From Alteromonas sp. LOR (GTDB taxonomy: Bacteria > Pseudomonadota > Gammaproteobacteria > Enterobacterales > Alteromonadaceae): DNA of 64,000 bases. Each line of letters starts with the position of its first letter. Position 1 is the first letter of the stretch. Shown here piece after piece: positions 1-9,433 of this stretch. Both the position numbers and the translations under genes were made by a program. The notes beneath the pieces are model-generated. The model saw only the letters and a program-made list of their open reading frames with translations. It was not told the DNA's origin and ran no database searches. The stretch lies in the NCBI RefSeq assembly GCF_000753865.1, contig NZ_JQFW01000030.1, forward strand, positions 1 to 64,000, written 5' to 3'.

Positions 1-22
1 CCCGCCTAACGGCGGGTTTTTT
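1..22 (+). terminator. Rho-independent terminator of a gene left of the window
   Basis: A perfect 6-bp CCCGCC/GGCGGG stem with a TAAC loop is followed directly by six T. It reads as the end of a plus-strand transcription unit whose gene lies outside the window. Confidence 0.75.
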
Positions 23-45
23 GCTTTCTGCCCCAAAAAAATAAT

Positions 46-279
46 GGGGGTCAGAACCGCATTAATAAATGGGGTCAGAACAGCATTTATCTCCAATCTA
101 AACAAACATAATCAAACTCAACGAACATAAAACAGGGTCAGAACCCAATATATTGTCGTCTTCAGTGTGAGTCTGGCTGTCAAACTCAAAAATAAACGAG
201 GTCAGATCCCTATTTCTCATTATCCACAGTCCTTACAGCGGACAAACGATCAAAGAATGTGGTTCTGACCCCATTTATT
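46..279. repeat. Cluster of GGGGTCAGAAC repeats with an 18-bp inverted pair
   Basis: Four forward copies of a GGGTCAGA core occur near 46-58, 71-81, 135-146 and 198-210, and one reverse copy at 261-272. The segment 64-81 (AATAAATGGGGTCAGAAC) is an exact inverted match of 262-279. No convincing gene lies between them; the 414 bases before the first CDS otherwise hold only AT-rich sequence and the promoter region of that CDS. Similar GGGGTCAGA motifs are known next to REP-associated (IS200-like) tyrosine transposases, but no transposase is visible here, so this may be a non-autonomous relic. Confidence 0.6.
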
Positions 280-414
280 GTTACCCCCTTTATTTTTTTG
301 CGTAAAGATTTTCATACCTTATTTATGCAATACCATTGTCGTAAATTATGTCTTTCAATCAAATGGTGATATATAGACTATCCTTAATATATTGTTCTCA
401 TATTTGGTAACGAA

Positions 415-1158
415 ATGCGTAACTTTTGTGGTTCTATGGTGCTTTCTCTAATGATTTTTGCAGCCTCGTTGCCACTTTCGGTTTTTGCGCAGGAAGAAGT
501 TAAAACCGTTACTCTGGGGATCGTAGTATTTCCTCCACTTGTGATAAAAGACAGTGAAACTGGGCGGTGTTACGGTGAAGTGGTAGAGATGTCCTCTAAG
601 CTTTTAAAGCAGCTTGGGTACGAGATGAGTATTGAATGTATTCCCCCTATACGGCTTTTCGAAAGGGTGAAACAAGGCGAGATTGATTTAACAGTTAACG
701 TAAAAGGGACGGCTGCACTCGACGATCATGCTACGTTTATTGATAAGCCCGTAACAAACCTAACGCTAATGAGAGTGACAAATAATGCTCGCTTAAATGA
801 AAAATCCATAGCCGGTATAAGAGGATACGATTACGTAGGTGAGCGCATTCGTCTAGTTGAAGAAGGGTACGAATTTGTCGATATGCCCTCAAGTGTAGAT
901 TCTATCAAATTTTTTCTCTTTGATAGAACAGCAAACCTTATAACCTACGAGCGACCTTTTTATTATTTTCTTGGCGACAATGAGCTTAATGACAGGACAA
1001 GTTCAATAACATTAAAAAAGAATATTCCCACATTCTTCGCAGTATCGTTACAAAGCAAATATAAAGATGATCTTCTAGAAAAACTTTCAGCCTACAGTGA
1101 GTCCTTCAAGGAAGGAACTATCTTAGAACATGCCACGAAACCCACACCACAGCTTTAA
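415..1158 (+). CDS. Periplasmic substrate-binding protein, SBP_bac_3-like
   Basis: The 247-residue protein begins with a typical Sec signal peptide (charged start, hydrophobic core to about residue 23, cleavage after VFAQ/AQE). The mature part has the layout of family 3 solute-binding proteins: an early beta-strand segment (VTLGIVVFPP), a GEVVEMSSKLLKQLGY helix and an 'IPPIRLFERVKQGEIDL' stretch typical of amino-acid or amine binding folds. No permease or ATPase genes are adjacent, so it may act alone or serve a distant transporter or sensor. The ligand cannot be told. It lies upstream of the metallophore operon in the same direction, with 163 bases between; a functional link is not shown. 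Confidence 0.7.
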   Translation: MRNFCGSMVLSLMIFAASLPLSVFAQEEVKTVTLGIVVFPPLVIKDSETGRCYGEVVEMSSKLLKQLGYEMSIECIPPIRLFERVKQGEIDLTVNVKGTAALDDHATFIDKPVTNLTLMRVTNNARLNEKSIAGIRGYDYVGERIRLVEEGYEFVDMPSSVDSIKFFLFDRTANLITYERPFYYFLGDNELNDRTSSITLKKNIPTFFAVSLQSKYKDDLLEKLSAYSESFKEGTILEHATKPTPQL

Positions 1159-1321
1159 AATATTTAAGTCTGCGCAGTATTTTCGCGAGGGTGTTCACTC
1201 TCAAATAAAAAATATTAAGAAAAGTTAAAAATTTGTGAAAGCAAATTGTTAACACCTCGGTCTTATTTATTGAACGTCAACATTGTGGTTTAACAATAGA
1301 ATAAATTTCCGAGGGCTAAAA

Positions 1322-1813
1322 ATGAAGCAAATTAATAAAACATCAATAGCAACAGCGTTAGGTGCCGTAGTTATCGGTTCGTTAGCATCAAGTGTAGCTG
1401 TAGCAGATTCAAATCCATTCGGTATGCAATCTCTTGAGTCTGGTTATAGTCAATTTGCCGCAGAAGGAAAATGTGGTGAAGGTAAATGCGGCGGCGATAA
1501 AGCCGCAAAAGAAGGCAAGTGCGGCGGCGATAAAGCTGCAAAAGAAGGCAAGTGCGGTGGTGATAAAGCTGCAAAAGAAGGCAAGTGCGGTGGTGATAAA
1601 GCTGCAAAAGAAGGCAAGTGCGGCGGCGATAAAGCAGTAAAAGAAGGCAAGTGCGGCGGTGATAAAGCCGCAAAAGAAGGCAAGTGTGGCGGCGATAAAG
1701 CTGCAAAAGAAGGCAAGTGCGGTGGCGATAAAGCCGTAAAAGAAGGCAAATGCGGCGGCAACAAAGCAGTGAAAGAAGGTAAGTGCGGTGAAGGTAAATG
1801 CGGTAGCATGTAA
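1322..1813 (+). CDS. hvfA: HvfA-like RiPP metallophore precursor with 12 EGKCG motifs
   Basis: The ATG at 1322 is preferred over an in-frame upstream start at 1283, because a GAGG ribosome site lies just before it and the protein then starts with a clean Sec signal peptide (residues 1-28, ending VAVA). The 163-residue product then consists almost entirely of EGKCG motifs: I count 12, nine of them inside exact-length 11-residue units (EGKCGGDKAAK or the AVK variant, residues 53-151). Every cysteine is in this motif. In Haemophilus HvfA, such EGKCG cysteines are converted to oxazolone/thioamide pairs that bind copper. The two genes downstream are the matching maturation proteins. Modification and metal binding here are inferred from that family. 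The family also has a DoxX-type HvfX protein, which I do not see nearby. Confidence 0.88.
   Translation: MKQINKTSIATALGAVVIGSLASSVAVADSNPFGMQSLESGYSQFAAEGKCGEGKCGGDKAAKEGKCGGDKAAKEGKCGGDKAAKEGKCGGDKAAKEGKCGGDKAVKEGKCGGDKAAKEGKCGGDKAAKEGKCGGDKAVKEGKCGGNKAVKEGKCGEGKCGSM
1478..1774 (+). repeat. Nine tandem 33-bp coding repeats in the metallophore precursor
   Basis: Nine consecutive 33-bp units encode the 11-residue EGKCGGDKAAK-type repeat. They differ mainly at synonymous positions (for example GGC/GGT and GCC/GCT/GCA) and at one Ala/Val position, so the array is old enough to have diverged or has been re-homogenised in part. Because 33 is a multiple of three, long open frames exist on both strands; they are shadows. 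Confidence 0.95.
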
Positions 1814-1839
1814 CCATTGCTTCCTATGACCCGTAAGAT

Positions 1840-1865
1840 GGCCGTCAATTGATGGCCTTTTTTTT
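1840..1865 (+). terminator. Terminator between precursor and maturase genes
   Basis: A GGCC-GTCA/TGAT-GGCC hairpin with one G-T pair is followed by eight T. It lies 27 bases after the precursor stop codon and 24 bases before the maturase start, with no obvious new promoter between. A partial terminator here would give many precursor transcripts and fewer maturase transcripts. Confidence 0.7.
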
Positions 1866-1889
1866 CAGTGCTGTTCTTGGAGACTAAGA

Positions 1890-2741
1890 GTGAATAATAT
1901 CAAAGGTGCTGGTTTAGGCTTCAGACGTGAAATGCTTGATGAACTTTTTCCTACTCTTCCTAAAGATGTCGACTTTTGGGAAGTGGCGCCAGAAAACTGG
2001 ATCCCTCTTGGTGGCATTTATCAAAAACAATTTAACCAGGCCACTGCACAAGCACCATTTAGTACCCATGGACTGTCTCTTTCAATAGGTAGCAGTGATA
2101 AGCTTGATGTTGAATTTATAAAAACCGTAAAGCAGTTCTTAGATGCCAACAATATAGGCCTATACAGCGAGCATTTAAGCTATTGTTCTGGAAGCGGCCA
2201 TATGTATGATTTGATGCCTATTCCATTTACTGAAGAGGCAGTTAAGCACGTTGTCTCTAGGGTTGTGCAAGTACAGGACATTCTCGAGAGACCTCTCGTA
2301 TTAGAAAATGTGTCTTACTATGTTGCGCCAGATCAGGATATCTCTGAACTTGAATTCACCAACGCAGTTTTATCTGAGTCTGGCTGCTCTATGTTGCTAG
2401 ACGTTAACAATGTGTACGTAAACAGTATTAATCACAACTATTATCCACATGAATTTATTAAAGGACTGCCGTCTCACAAAATAGTCTACGGTCACATTGC
2501 GGGGCATTACGACGAGGCTGCAGATTTAAAAGTGGACACACACGGAGCCGATGTTATTGAGCCAGTATGGAAACTATTAGACTATGCGTATAGCGTACAT
2601 GGCGTTTACCCCACTTTGCTAGAGCGTGACTTCAACATTCCGTCTGTGGATAATTTACTCAACGAAGTGCGTAAAATTAAAGCAATACAGTCAAAACACG
2701 CGTCTACTGAAATGAACTCTTCAAGTAGGGGAGTTGCGTGA
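1890..2741 (+). CDS. hvfB: MNIO (DUF692) RiPP maturase, HvfB-like
   Basis: This 283-residue protein is a DUF692 family TIM-barrel, the multinuclear non-heme iron oxidases that modify cysteines in ribosomal peptides (MbnB, HvfB, bufferin maturases). Candidate metal ligands are present and in the usual order: H60 (STHGLS), H95 (SEHLS), E139 (LENVS), D171 (LLDVNN), H202 (YGHI), D216 and H218 (DTHG) and E245 (LLERD). The start is GTG, with GGAG seven bases upstream. The neighbouring precursor and DUF2063 partner fix the role: oxidation of EGKCG cysteines to oxazolone/thioamide in the cytoplasm before export. The stop overlaps the start of the partner gene, so the two are translationally coupled. 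Confidence 0.9.
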   Translation: MNNIKGAGLGFRREMLDELFPTLPKDVDFWEVAPENWIPLGGIYQKQFNQATAQAPFSTHGLSLSIGSSDKLDVEFIKTVKQFLDANNIGLYSEHLSYCSGSGHMYDLMPIPFTEEAVKHVVSRVVQVQDILERPLVLENVSYYVAPDQDISELEFTNAVLSESGCSMLLDVNNVYVNSINHNYYPHEFIKGLPSHKIVYGHIAGHYDEAADLKVDTHGADVIEPVWKLLDYAYSVHGVYPTLLERDFNIPSVDNLLNEVRKIKAIQSKHASTEMNSSSRGVA

Positions 2742-3499
2742 TGCCTTCGTTACAACAAAGCCAGAGTGAATTTGCACAAGCGATAAAAGACCCTTCAACG
2801 CTCAACGCGAAAAATGATGATCACTTAAGACGGATGAAAATCTACCAGTCGCTATTTTTCAGCAACATAAATGGTTTCGTTAGCTCAGCACTTCCAGTTT
2901 TAAAATCTATTATTATTGCTCAACATGGCGAAAACCAATGGGAGCAAGTAATCCGTCAGTTCTTTATTGAACATCAATGCAGGTCTCCTTATTTTAACGA
3001 CATCAGTAAAGAGTTTGTAGAATACTTAGCGACATCTCCCGCTTTGGGTTTTGAACTACCAGCGTTTTCTTGTGAACTAGCCCATTATGAATGGCTAGAG
3101 CTAGAAATGGCCACGCGTAAAAGCAGTGAAAGCATCTCGTTTTACTCAGCAGGTGAGGATATTACCGAGGTAAAAATTTCACCGTTCGCCACCCTAGCGT
3201 CATATTCCTATGCGGTGCACCTTATTGGACCAGACCACTTACCCGACGGGCCTATGGACGCGCCCCAATATTATATCGTATATCGAGATGAAGAATATCA
3301 AGTTCAATTTGTTCATTTAACCGCGATGACCGCCATGCTGGTGCATACCGTAGAGGTAGCTGAAGAAGGCATTTCACTAGAGGTATTAGCTAACCAACTG
3401 ATTGAGCAGGCGCCAAGTATTCCTCAACCAACGCTCAAAGCGGGAATAGAACAAACTGTCGTCGATTTGCTTCAAAAAGGGATATTAATGCCGGTATAA
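2741..3499 (+). CDS. hvfC: DUF2063 RiPP maturation partner, HvfC-like
   Basis: The 252-residue protein has the N-terminal DUF2063 helical domain (QSEFAQAIKD near the start, then LRRMKIYQSLFFSNINGFVSSALPVL, the usual 'R..IYR.....N...AL...FP' pattern) followed by a mixed domain that binds the precursor leader in related systems. It forms a complex with the MNIO enzyme. The ATG at 2741 overlaps the maturase TGA by one base and has AGGGGAG seven bases upstream; a GTG at 2738 is the alternative start. DUF2063 proteins were once called putative DNA-binding proteins, but next to DUF692 the maturation role is much better supported. Confidence 0.85.
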   Translation: MPSLQQSQSEFAQAIKDPSTLNAKNDDHLRRMKIYQSLFFSNINGFVSSALPVLKSIIIAQHGENQWEQVIRQFFIEHQCRSPYFNDISKEFVEYLATSPALGFELPAFSCELAHYEWLELEMATRKSSESISFYSAGEDITEVKISPFATLASYSYAVHLIGPDHLPDGPMDAPQYYIVYRDEEYQVQFVHLTAMTAMLVHTVEVAEEGISLEVLANQLIEQAPSIPQPTLKAGIEQTVVDLLQKGILMPV

Positions 3500-3689
3500 G
3501 CCTGCAAAATCTCTAAATATAAACAGCACAGTGCTTAATTTTTTATCATTTGATGTGTCTATTATTAACTTTACCCACCAACTGTATTTATTGTGAGCGT
3601 TTAACTATATTAGCGCTGTCAATCGGGCTTGCTTTCGATTAACATTTACGACCATTTTTTTGTTCACAATTATTGTTTAGGTAGTGCAT

Positions 3690-3812
3690 ATGGCTGACAA
3701 TGAAGATTTTAAAGAAGTCTATAACAAGTGGTACTTCTTAGGTTCATTAGTAACTTTACTCGCTTTTCCGTTGATGCATATCATCGCCGGTTGGTTCACG
3801 TTCTGGTTATAA
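3690..3812 (+). CDS. Possible 40-residue single-pass membrane peptide
   Basis: An ATG at 3690, preceded by an AGG-containing site, opens a 40-codon frame. The product has an acidic N-terminus (MADNEDFKEVYNKWYF) and then a hydrophobic segment of about 22 residues rich in Leu, Phe and Trp, which reads as one transmembrane helix with the acidic end in the cytoplasm. It sits 190 bases after the maturation partner and 22 bases before apt. I do not recognise a family. Small membrane proteins are often missed by gene callers; the composition is convincing but there is no homology evidence. Confidence 0.5.
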   Translation: MADNEDFKEVYNKWYFLGSLVTLLAFPLMHIIAGWFTFWL

Positions 3813-3834
3813 AGCAGACATATAAGGTATTATC

Positions 3835-4371
3835 GTGACTGCAGAATATATAAAATCAGTAGTGAAAACCGTTCCTGACTATCCCAAGCCAGGTATATTA
3901 TTTAGAGATGTAACTAGCGTTTTGGAAGATCACAAAGCGTTTAAAAGCTGTATCTCATTACTTGTTGAAAAGTATCAGGGCATGGGATTTACAAAGATCG
4001 CAGGCACTGAAGCTCGCGGCTTTTTGTTTGGCGCGCCTTTAGCAATTGAAATGGGGATCGGGTTTATCCCAGTACGCAAACCTAATAAGTTGCCCAGGGA
4101 AGTCGTCAGTGAAAGCTACGAGCTGGAATATGGCACAGATACGCTACAAATCCATCGCGATGCAATTGTCCCTGGCGATAAGGTATTATTGATTGATGAT
4201 CTTCTGGCTACTGGCGGAACTATCGCAGCATCGGCTAAGCTCATTCGCTCATTGGGTGGTGAGTTAAACCACGCTGGGTTCGTTATTAATCTACCCGATT
4301 TAGGTGGTCATAAAAAATTGACCGAACTAAACATTGAAAGCTATTCAATTTGCGAGTTTGAAGGCGAGTAG
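3835..4371 (+). CDS. apt: Adenine phosphoribosyltransferase
   Basis: The 178-residue protein matches E. coli Apt along its length: [14 protein letters not shown] near residue 15, the [14 protein letters not shown] substrate loop, and the PRPP-binding [13 protein letters not shown] motif near residue 117. It converts adenine and PRPP to AMP in purine salvage. The start is GTG at 3835 with AAGG upstream. As in E. coli it precedes dnaX, here with a 92-base gap that contains degenerate repeats. Confidence 0.95.
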   Translation: MTAEYIKSVVKTVPDYPKPGILFRDVTSVLEDHKAFKSCISLLVEKYQGMGFTKIAGTEARGFLFGAPLAIEMGIGFIPVRKPNKLPREVVSESYELEYGTDTLQIHRDAIVPGDKVLLIDDLLATGGTIAASAKLIRSLGGELNHAGFVINLPDLGGHKKLTELNIESYSICEFEGE

Positions 4372-4405
4372 TTAGCCATTTAAACGGGCGCAAGAAAGCC
4401 ACAAT

Positions 4406-4450
4406 AAGGCGTGATTAAGCTTGATGAGGCGTAACAAGGCGTGACGAGGC
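4406..4450 (+). repeat. Degenerate AAGGCGTGA tandem repeats before dnaX
   Basis: Three to four imperfect copies of an AAGGCGTGA-like unit fill the apt-dnaX gap. The unit resembles the last bases of apt (GAAGGCGAGTAG), which suggests local duplication of the gene end. Confidence 0.5.
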
Positions 4451-4463
4451 AAAGAGTACAATA

Positions 4464-7400
4464 ATGAGCTATCAGGTATTAGCAAGGAAATGGCGACCAG
4501 GGAAGTTCGGTGAACTTGTCGGCCAAGAGCATGTGGTGTCAGCCATTTCAAATGCCTTAGATAACGATCGTTTGCATCACGCTTATCTGTTCACTGGCAC
4601 ACGAGGCGTTGGAAAAACGACAATAGCGCGTATTTTTTCTAAAAGCTTAAATTGTGAAGAAGGTCAGGGAGCCAACCCCTGCGGGCAGTGCCATACTTGC
4701 AAAGAAATTGAGCAAGGAAATTACGTTGATTTGCTCGAGATTGATGCAGCTTCAAGAACGAAAGTAGAAGATACGCGAGAGCTTCTGGACAATGTTCAGT
4801 ACAAGCCAACTCGTGGCCGCTACAAGGTGTATCTCATAGATGAAGTACACATGCTCTCGAAACACAGTTTCAACGCGTTGTTAAAGACGCTGGAAGAGCC
4901 GCCCCCTCACGTAAAATTCCTTTTGGCGACCACCGATCCACAAAAGTTGCCCATCACCATTTTATCTCGCTGTCTTCAGTTTAATCTCAAGGCCATGTCG
5001 CGAGAGCAAATTGTTGGTCAACTTACCCATATTCTAGAGCAGGAGCAATTGAATTTCGAGCCTCAAGCGCTGTCGCTGCTTGCAAGAGCCGCACAAGGCA
5101 GTATGCGTGATGCGCTCAGTTTAACTGACCAGGCCATTGCGCAGGGCGGAAACCAGGTAACTGCATCGGTGGTTACTGACATGCTTGGTTTAATGGACAA
5201 AAACCAGCTGCTCAAAATTATCAATGCGGTGGTAAATAAAACACCCAATGATGTGATTCAGTTGGTTAACGACTTGGCTGAGCAGGCGCCAGATTATGAC
5301 AATGTTCACGGTGAATTGGCGAGCTTACTTCATCAGATAGCCTTGACCCAATGGGTGCCGGAGGCATGTAAGCTAGAGACAACATCGGCAAAAGCGATAT
5401 ATCAACTGGCTAAAACCATCCCCGCTGAACAAGTACAGTTGCTCTATCAAATTGCAATTCAGGGGAGAAAAGACTTACCTTTCGCAGCAGACGGTAAGAG
5501 CGCATTTGAAATGACATTAATGCGAATGATGTCGTTTGCACCTGCAACGCCTCCTGATAATGGTGCAGATAATATTGAGCGCGGAGGTAGTGAGCACAGC
5601 CTTCCCGTTAAGACCGCTCCTGAATCACAGACTGGTGATCCGGGAAACGTCGGTAAGCAAGAGGAAGCGCTTAAAAGCGAAACTCTTGCAGATGCCACAC
5701 CACAAACAGAAACAGCAGAGCCGCAATTTCAAGGGCAGCCTACTTTTGATATAACTTCTGAATCTGATGTACAGCCTGAGCCTGATAAACAGCCTGAGCC
5801 AGAGCTTTCAGAGGCGTCTCACTCAGCTTATCGCGGTGGTGATACGGATACTGTTGAATCAGAGCCTTCAGCCGGACAGGAGCCTTCAGCCGGACAAGAG
5901 CCTTCAGCTAATAAACAGCCTTCTGAAAATACAGTGCCTGAATCCTCAGCTGATGCTATGAATGTCGCGAACCACGCCAACACTGCAAACGTTGACTCTG
6001 ATCCTCAACTGGGTGAATCCCAGCATAGCGGGTCACTAAAGGCTGAATCGCAACGTCAAGTATCTCAACAGCCGGAACCCGAGCCGCAGCAGATAGACGC
6101 GAGTTCTGAAGCTTCGCACCCGCAAAGTGAGTTGTCGCCATTTTCTGATAATGAGCCTCCGTTAGATGCCTACTTGGATGATATGCCGCCTGCCAGTGAT
6201 GAAGAGTATCCACCAGATATTGATAGCGGTTTTTCTCACCATGCTGACAGCGAGCAAAATAGTTCGCAAGACATTGCGCCAGAAACTGCACAGCCGTCTC
6301 CAGAAGAGCAGTTGAGTGCTACTGCAAGCATGCTTGCGCTTAGACAAAAAATGAAACAGCGCAAGGCACAAGACACAGAAGATAAAAAAGCGCAGGTATC
6401 TGCAGAAAGTCCTTCGCAGGACGCCGCTGATAGAATGCCTAACACCCTGCGTTCTCGATTCTCAAATGCTAACGCAACGCCATCAGCGCAGGATAACCAA
6501 GCCCAACCTTCGCAGCAGCATATTGAACATGAGCAATCAGACCCAAATCAATCACAGCTTCAATCTCAAATGTCAGAGGCAGAGGGTAGTGCGAATAAAG
6601 TGGTACCAGTTTTATCAGACTCAGTGAATTCAGCCTCTGATAATACAAGCTCGCCCATCACAGCAGATTTTCAGCCTTCTGTTAACAGTGACGAGAGCGG
6701 CCAAGGCAGTGCATTTGACGATGACGAGTTTTTCGATGCCGAATTTGAAGAAGATATGCCGTTTGCCAGTGACTCGCAGCCCGATTCGCCTGATTCGCAG
6801 AGCGCTTTATCGAACCAAGGCTCATTACAGCAAGACTCATTACAACAAGGCTTATCACAAGCAACTTCATCACAAAAGAATGCTAACGAAAACTTTTCCA
6901 CAGAAGACCATCCACCGTGGGACACTGCACAGAGCAACGACTCTGCCGATTCAAATGGTACTGTGGCTTTTAATGATACTGCGGCGAGGGATTCATTACA
7001 CAATACAAATGCTGAACAAATGCCTTTCCAGAGCGCTAATCAGCCAATTGATTCCCAGCAGCGCAATTACGACCAGGGCACTAGCTTCCAGTCTAATGTA
7101 GACTATTCATCAAGCAATGCTGAACGCGGCGATGGCTCAGAAGTCATTACCAGCACCCCAAGCGGTAGTTTAAGTGCATACCTCGAAGATGGAACTAAAC
7201 TTACCCATGCTAGCCAAATAGATGAGTGGAGTAACTTAGTTGAGCAGATGCCAATTGCCGGGCTGTTAAAACAATTGTTCCTTCATGCTTCTTTTTCTCG
7301 AGATAACGGTAATGTGTCACTTGAAATTGATAACAGTCAGTCTCATCTACTTAATGAGAGCGCGAAACAGCAATTGCTAGACACACTGCATCATGGGTTG

Positions 7401-7586
7401 GGAGAGAACGTAACGGTGAATATTACGTTAGGTAAACCAAATTCAACGCCATTTGCACTGCAGCAAGATATTCATGCAATGCGCCAGGCGCATGCACATT
7501 CAGTTGTACAAACTGATGAAAAAATTCAAGCGCTGCTATCAATTTTTGATGCCTCAGTGCTGACCGATTCGGTTAAAGCACGATAG
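4464..7586 (+). CDS. dnaX: DNA polymerase III subunits gamma/tau, with a very long linker
   Basis: Clamp-loader ATPase. Residues 1-365 are canonical: Walker A GTRGVGKT at 45-52, zinc ligands C64, C73, C76 and C79, Walker B LIDEVHML near 125, and the SRC sensor. The C-terminal domain (from about residue 900) resembles tau domain V, which binds the polymerase alpha subunit. Between them lies roughly 550 residues of low-complexity sequence rich in Ser, Gln, Pro, Glu and Asp, with small tandem repeats (EPSAGQ three times, encoded by 18-bp units at 5862-5915). The total of 1040 residues compares with 643 in E. coli. No good E. coli-type frameshift heptamer was found, so a separate gamma product is not supported. 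Confidence 0.95.
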   Translation: MSYQVLARKWRPGKFGELVGQEHVVSAISNALDNDRLHHAYLFTGTRGVGKTTIARIFSKSLNCEEGQGANPCGQCHTCKEIEQGNYVDLLEIDAASRTKVEDTRELLDNVQYKPTRGRYKVYLIDEVHMLSKHSFNALLKTLEEPPPHVKFLLATTDPQKLPITILSRCLQFNLKAMSREQIVGQLTHILEQEQLNFEPQALSLLARAAQGSMRDALSLTDQAIAQGGNQVTASVVTDMLGLMDKNQLLKIINAVVNKTPNDVIQLVNDLAEQAPDYDNVHGELASLLHQIALTQWVPEACKLETTSAKAIYQLAKTIPAEQVQLLYQIAIQGRKDLPFAADGKSAFEMTLMRMMSFAPATPPDNGADNIERGGSEHSLPVKTAPESQTGDPGNVGKQEEALKSETLADATPQTETAEPQFQGQPTFDITSESDVQPEPDKQPEPELSEASHSAYRGGDTDTVESEPSAGQEPSAGQEPSANKQPSENTVPESSADAMNVANHANTANVDSDPQLGESQHSGSLKAESQRQVSQQPEPEPQQIDASSEASHPQSELSPFSDNEPPLDAYLDDMPPASDEEYPPDIDSGFSHHADSEQNSSQDIAPETAQPSPEEQLSATASMLALRQKMKQRKAQDTEDKKAQVSAESPSQDAADRMPNTLRSRFSNANATPSAQDNQAQPSQQHIEHEQSDPNQSQLQSQMSEAEGSANKVVPVLSDSVNSASDNTSSPITADFQPSVNSDESGQGSAFDDDEFFDAEFEEDMPFASDSQPDSPDSQSALSNQGSLQQDSLQQGLSQATSSQKNANENFSTEDHPPWDTAQSNDSADSNGTVAFNDTAARDSLHNTNAEQMPFQSANQPIDSQQRNYDQGTSFQSNVDYSSSNAERGDGSEVITSTPSGSLSAYLEDGTKLTHASQIDEWSNLVEQMPIAGLLKQLFLHASFSRDNGNVSLEIDNSQSHLLNESAKQQLLDTLHHGLGENVTVNITLGKPNSTPFALQQDIHAMRQAHAHSVVQTDEKIQALLSIFDASVLTDSVKAR

Positions 7587-7623
7587 CAGATTAACTTAAT
7601 ACCAAACAAAGTGAGATAAAAAT

Positions 7624-7950
7624 ATGTTTAAAGGCGGTATGGGCAACATGATGAAACAGGCGCAGCAGATGCAAGATCGCATGCAGAAAGTGCAGGACGA
7701 TCTCGCTAAGCTGGAAGTTACCGGTGAAGCCGGTGCAGGTATGGTTAAAGTTACCATGACGTGCAACCACAACGTACGCCGCGTTGACATCGACGACTCG
7801 CTAATGGACGACGATAAAGACATGATTGAAGACCTTGTTGCAGCAGCGTTTAACGACGCCGTCCGCCGAGTTCAAGAAACCAGCAAAGAAAAAATGGCTG
7901 ATGTAACTGGCGGAATGTCACTTCCACCAGGTATGAAACTGCCGTTTTAA
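7624..7950 (+). CDS. ybaB: Nucleoid-associated protein YbaB/EbfC
   Basis: The 108-residue protein starts [17 protein letters not shown] and has the usual coiled-coil N-terminus and a [18 protein letters not shown] central part. YbaB forms dimers that bind DNA. It follows dnaX at 37 bases as in most gammaproteobacteria, but recR, its normal next neighbour, is displaced by 3.8 kb. A strong terminator follows. Confidence 0.93.
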   Translation: MFKGGMGNMMKQAQQMQDRMQKVQDDLAKLEVTGEAGAGMVKVTMTCNHNVRRVDIDDSLMDDDKDMIEDLVAAAFNDAVRRVQETSKEKMADVTGGMSLPPGMKLPF

Positions 7951-7984
7951 ATCATGATAATTGGCTAATGCCAATGAGTAATGA

Positions 7985-8020
7985 AAAAGGCCGCGTTTAC
8001 TCACGTAAACGCGGCCTTTT
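7985..8020. terminator. Bidirectional terminator between ybaB and pobA
   Basis: A perfect 16-bp stem (AAAAGGCCGCGTTTAC and its complement) with a TCAC loop has A-runs and T-runs at its two ends, so it can stop both ybaB transcripts and the convergent pobA transcript. Confidence 0.85.
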
Positions 8021-8078
8021 CGTGTTTTCAGGAACGTTAAATGTTAATCACTTCCTATATCGCAAATCACGTGATGAG

Positions 8079-9371
<1,293 letters not shown>

Positions 9372-9433
9372 TTATTGTACTTTTTCGTCATCATATCTTA
9401 GTATTTCTATTCGTTTTATACGTAGATTTTGTG

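Noticed and set aside
1251..1278. ECF sigma-type promoter (AAC ... CGTC) before the metallophore precursor
   Set aside because: The spacing of 21 bases is too long for the usual 16-17, and the -35 match is poor.
1478..1774. CRISPR array
   Set aside because: The units are contiguous coding repeats without spacers, and encode a clear protein motif.
1371..1848. Long open frames on the minus strand and in other plus frames over the precursor repeats
   Set aside because: They arise because a 33-bp repeat keeps every frame open; their products are low-complexity Arg/Leu/Cys or Pro/His/Ser strings without start signals.
6349..6430. Programmed frameshift in dnaX at TAAAAAAG
   Set aside because: The run is in the wrong phase (GAT AAA AAA G, not xxA AAA AAG) and lies near codon 641, far beyond the E. 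coli site; a -1 shift would end at 6430, but no evidence supports it.
5956..7101. Open frames of 60-137 codons overlapping the dnaX linker
   Set aside because: They are shadows of a low-complexity coding region, with no ribosome sites or recognisable sequence.
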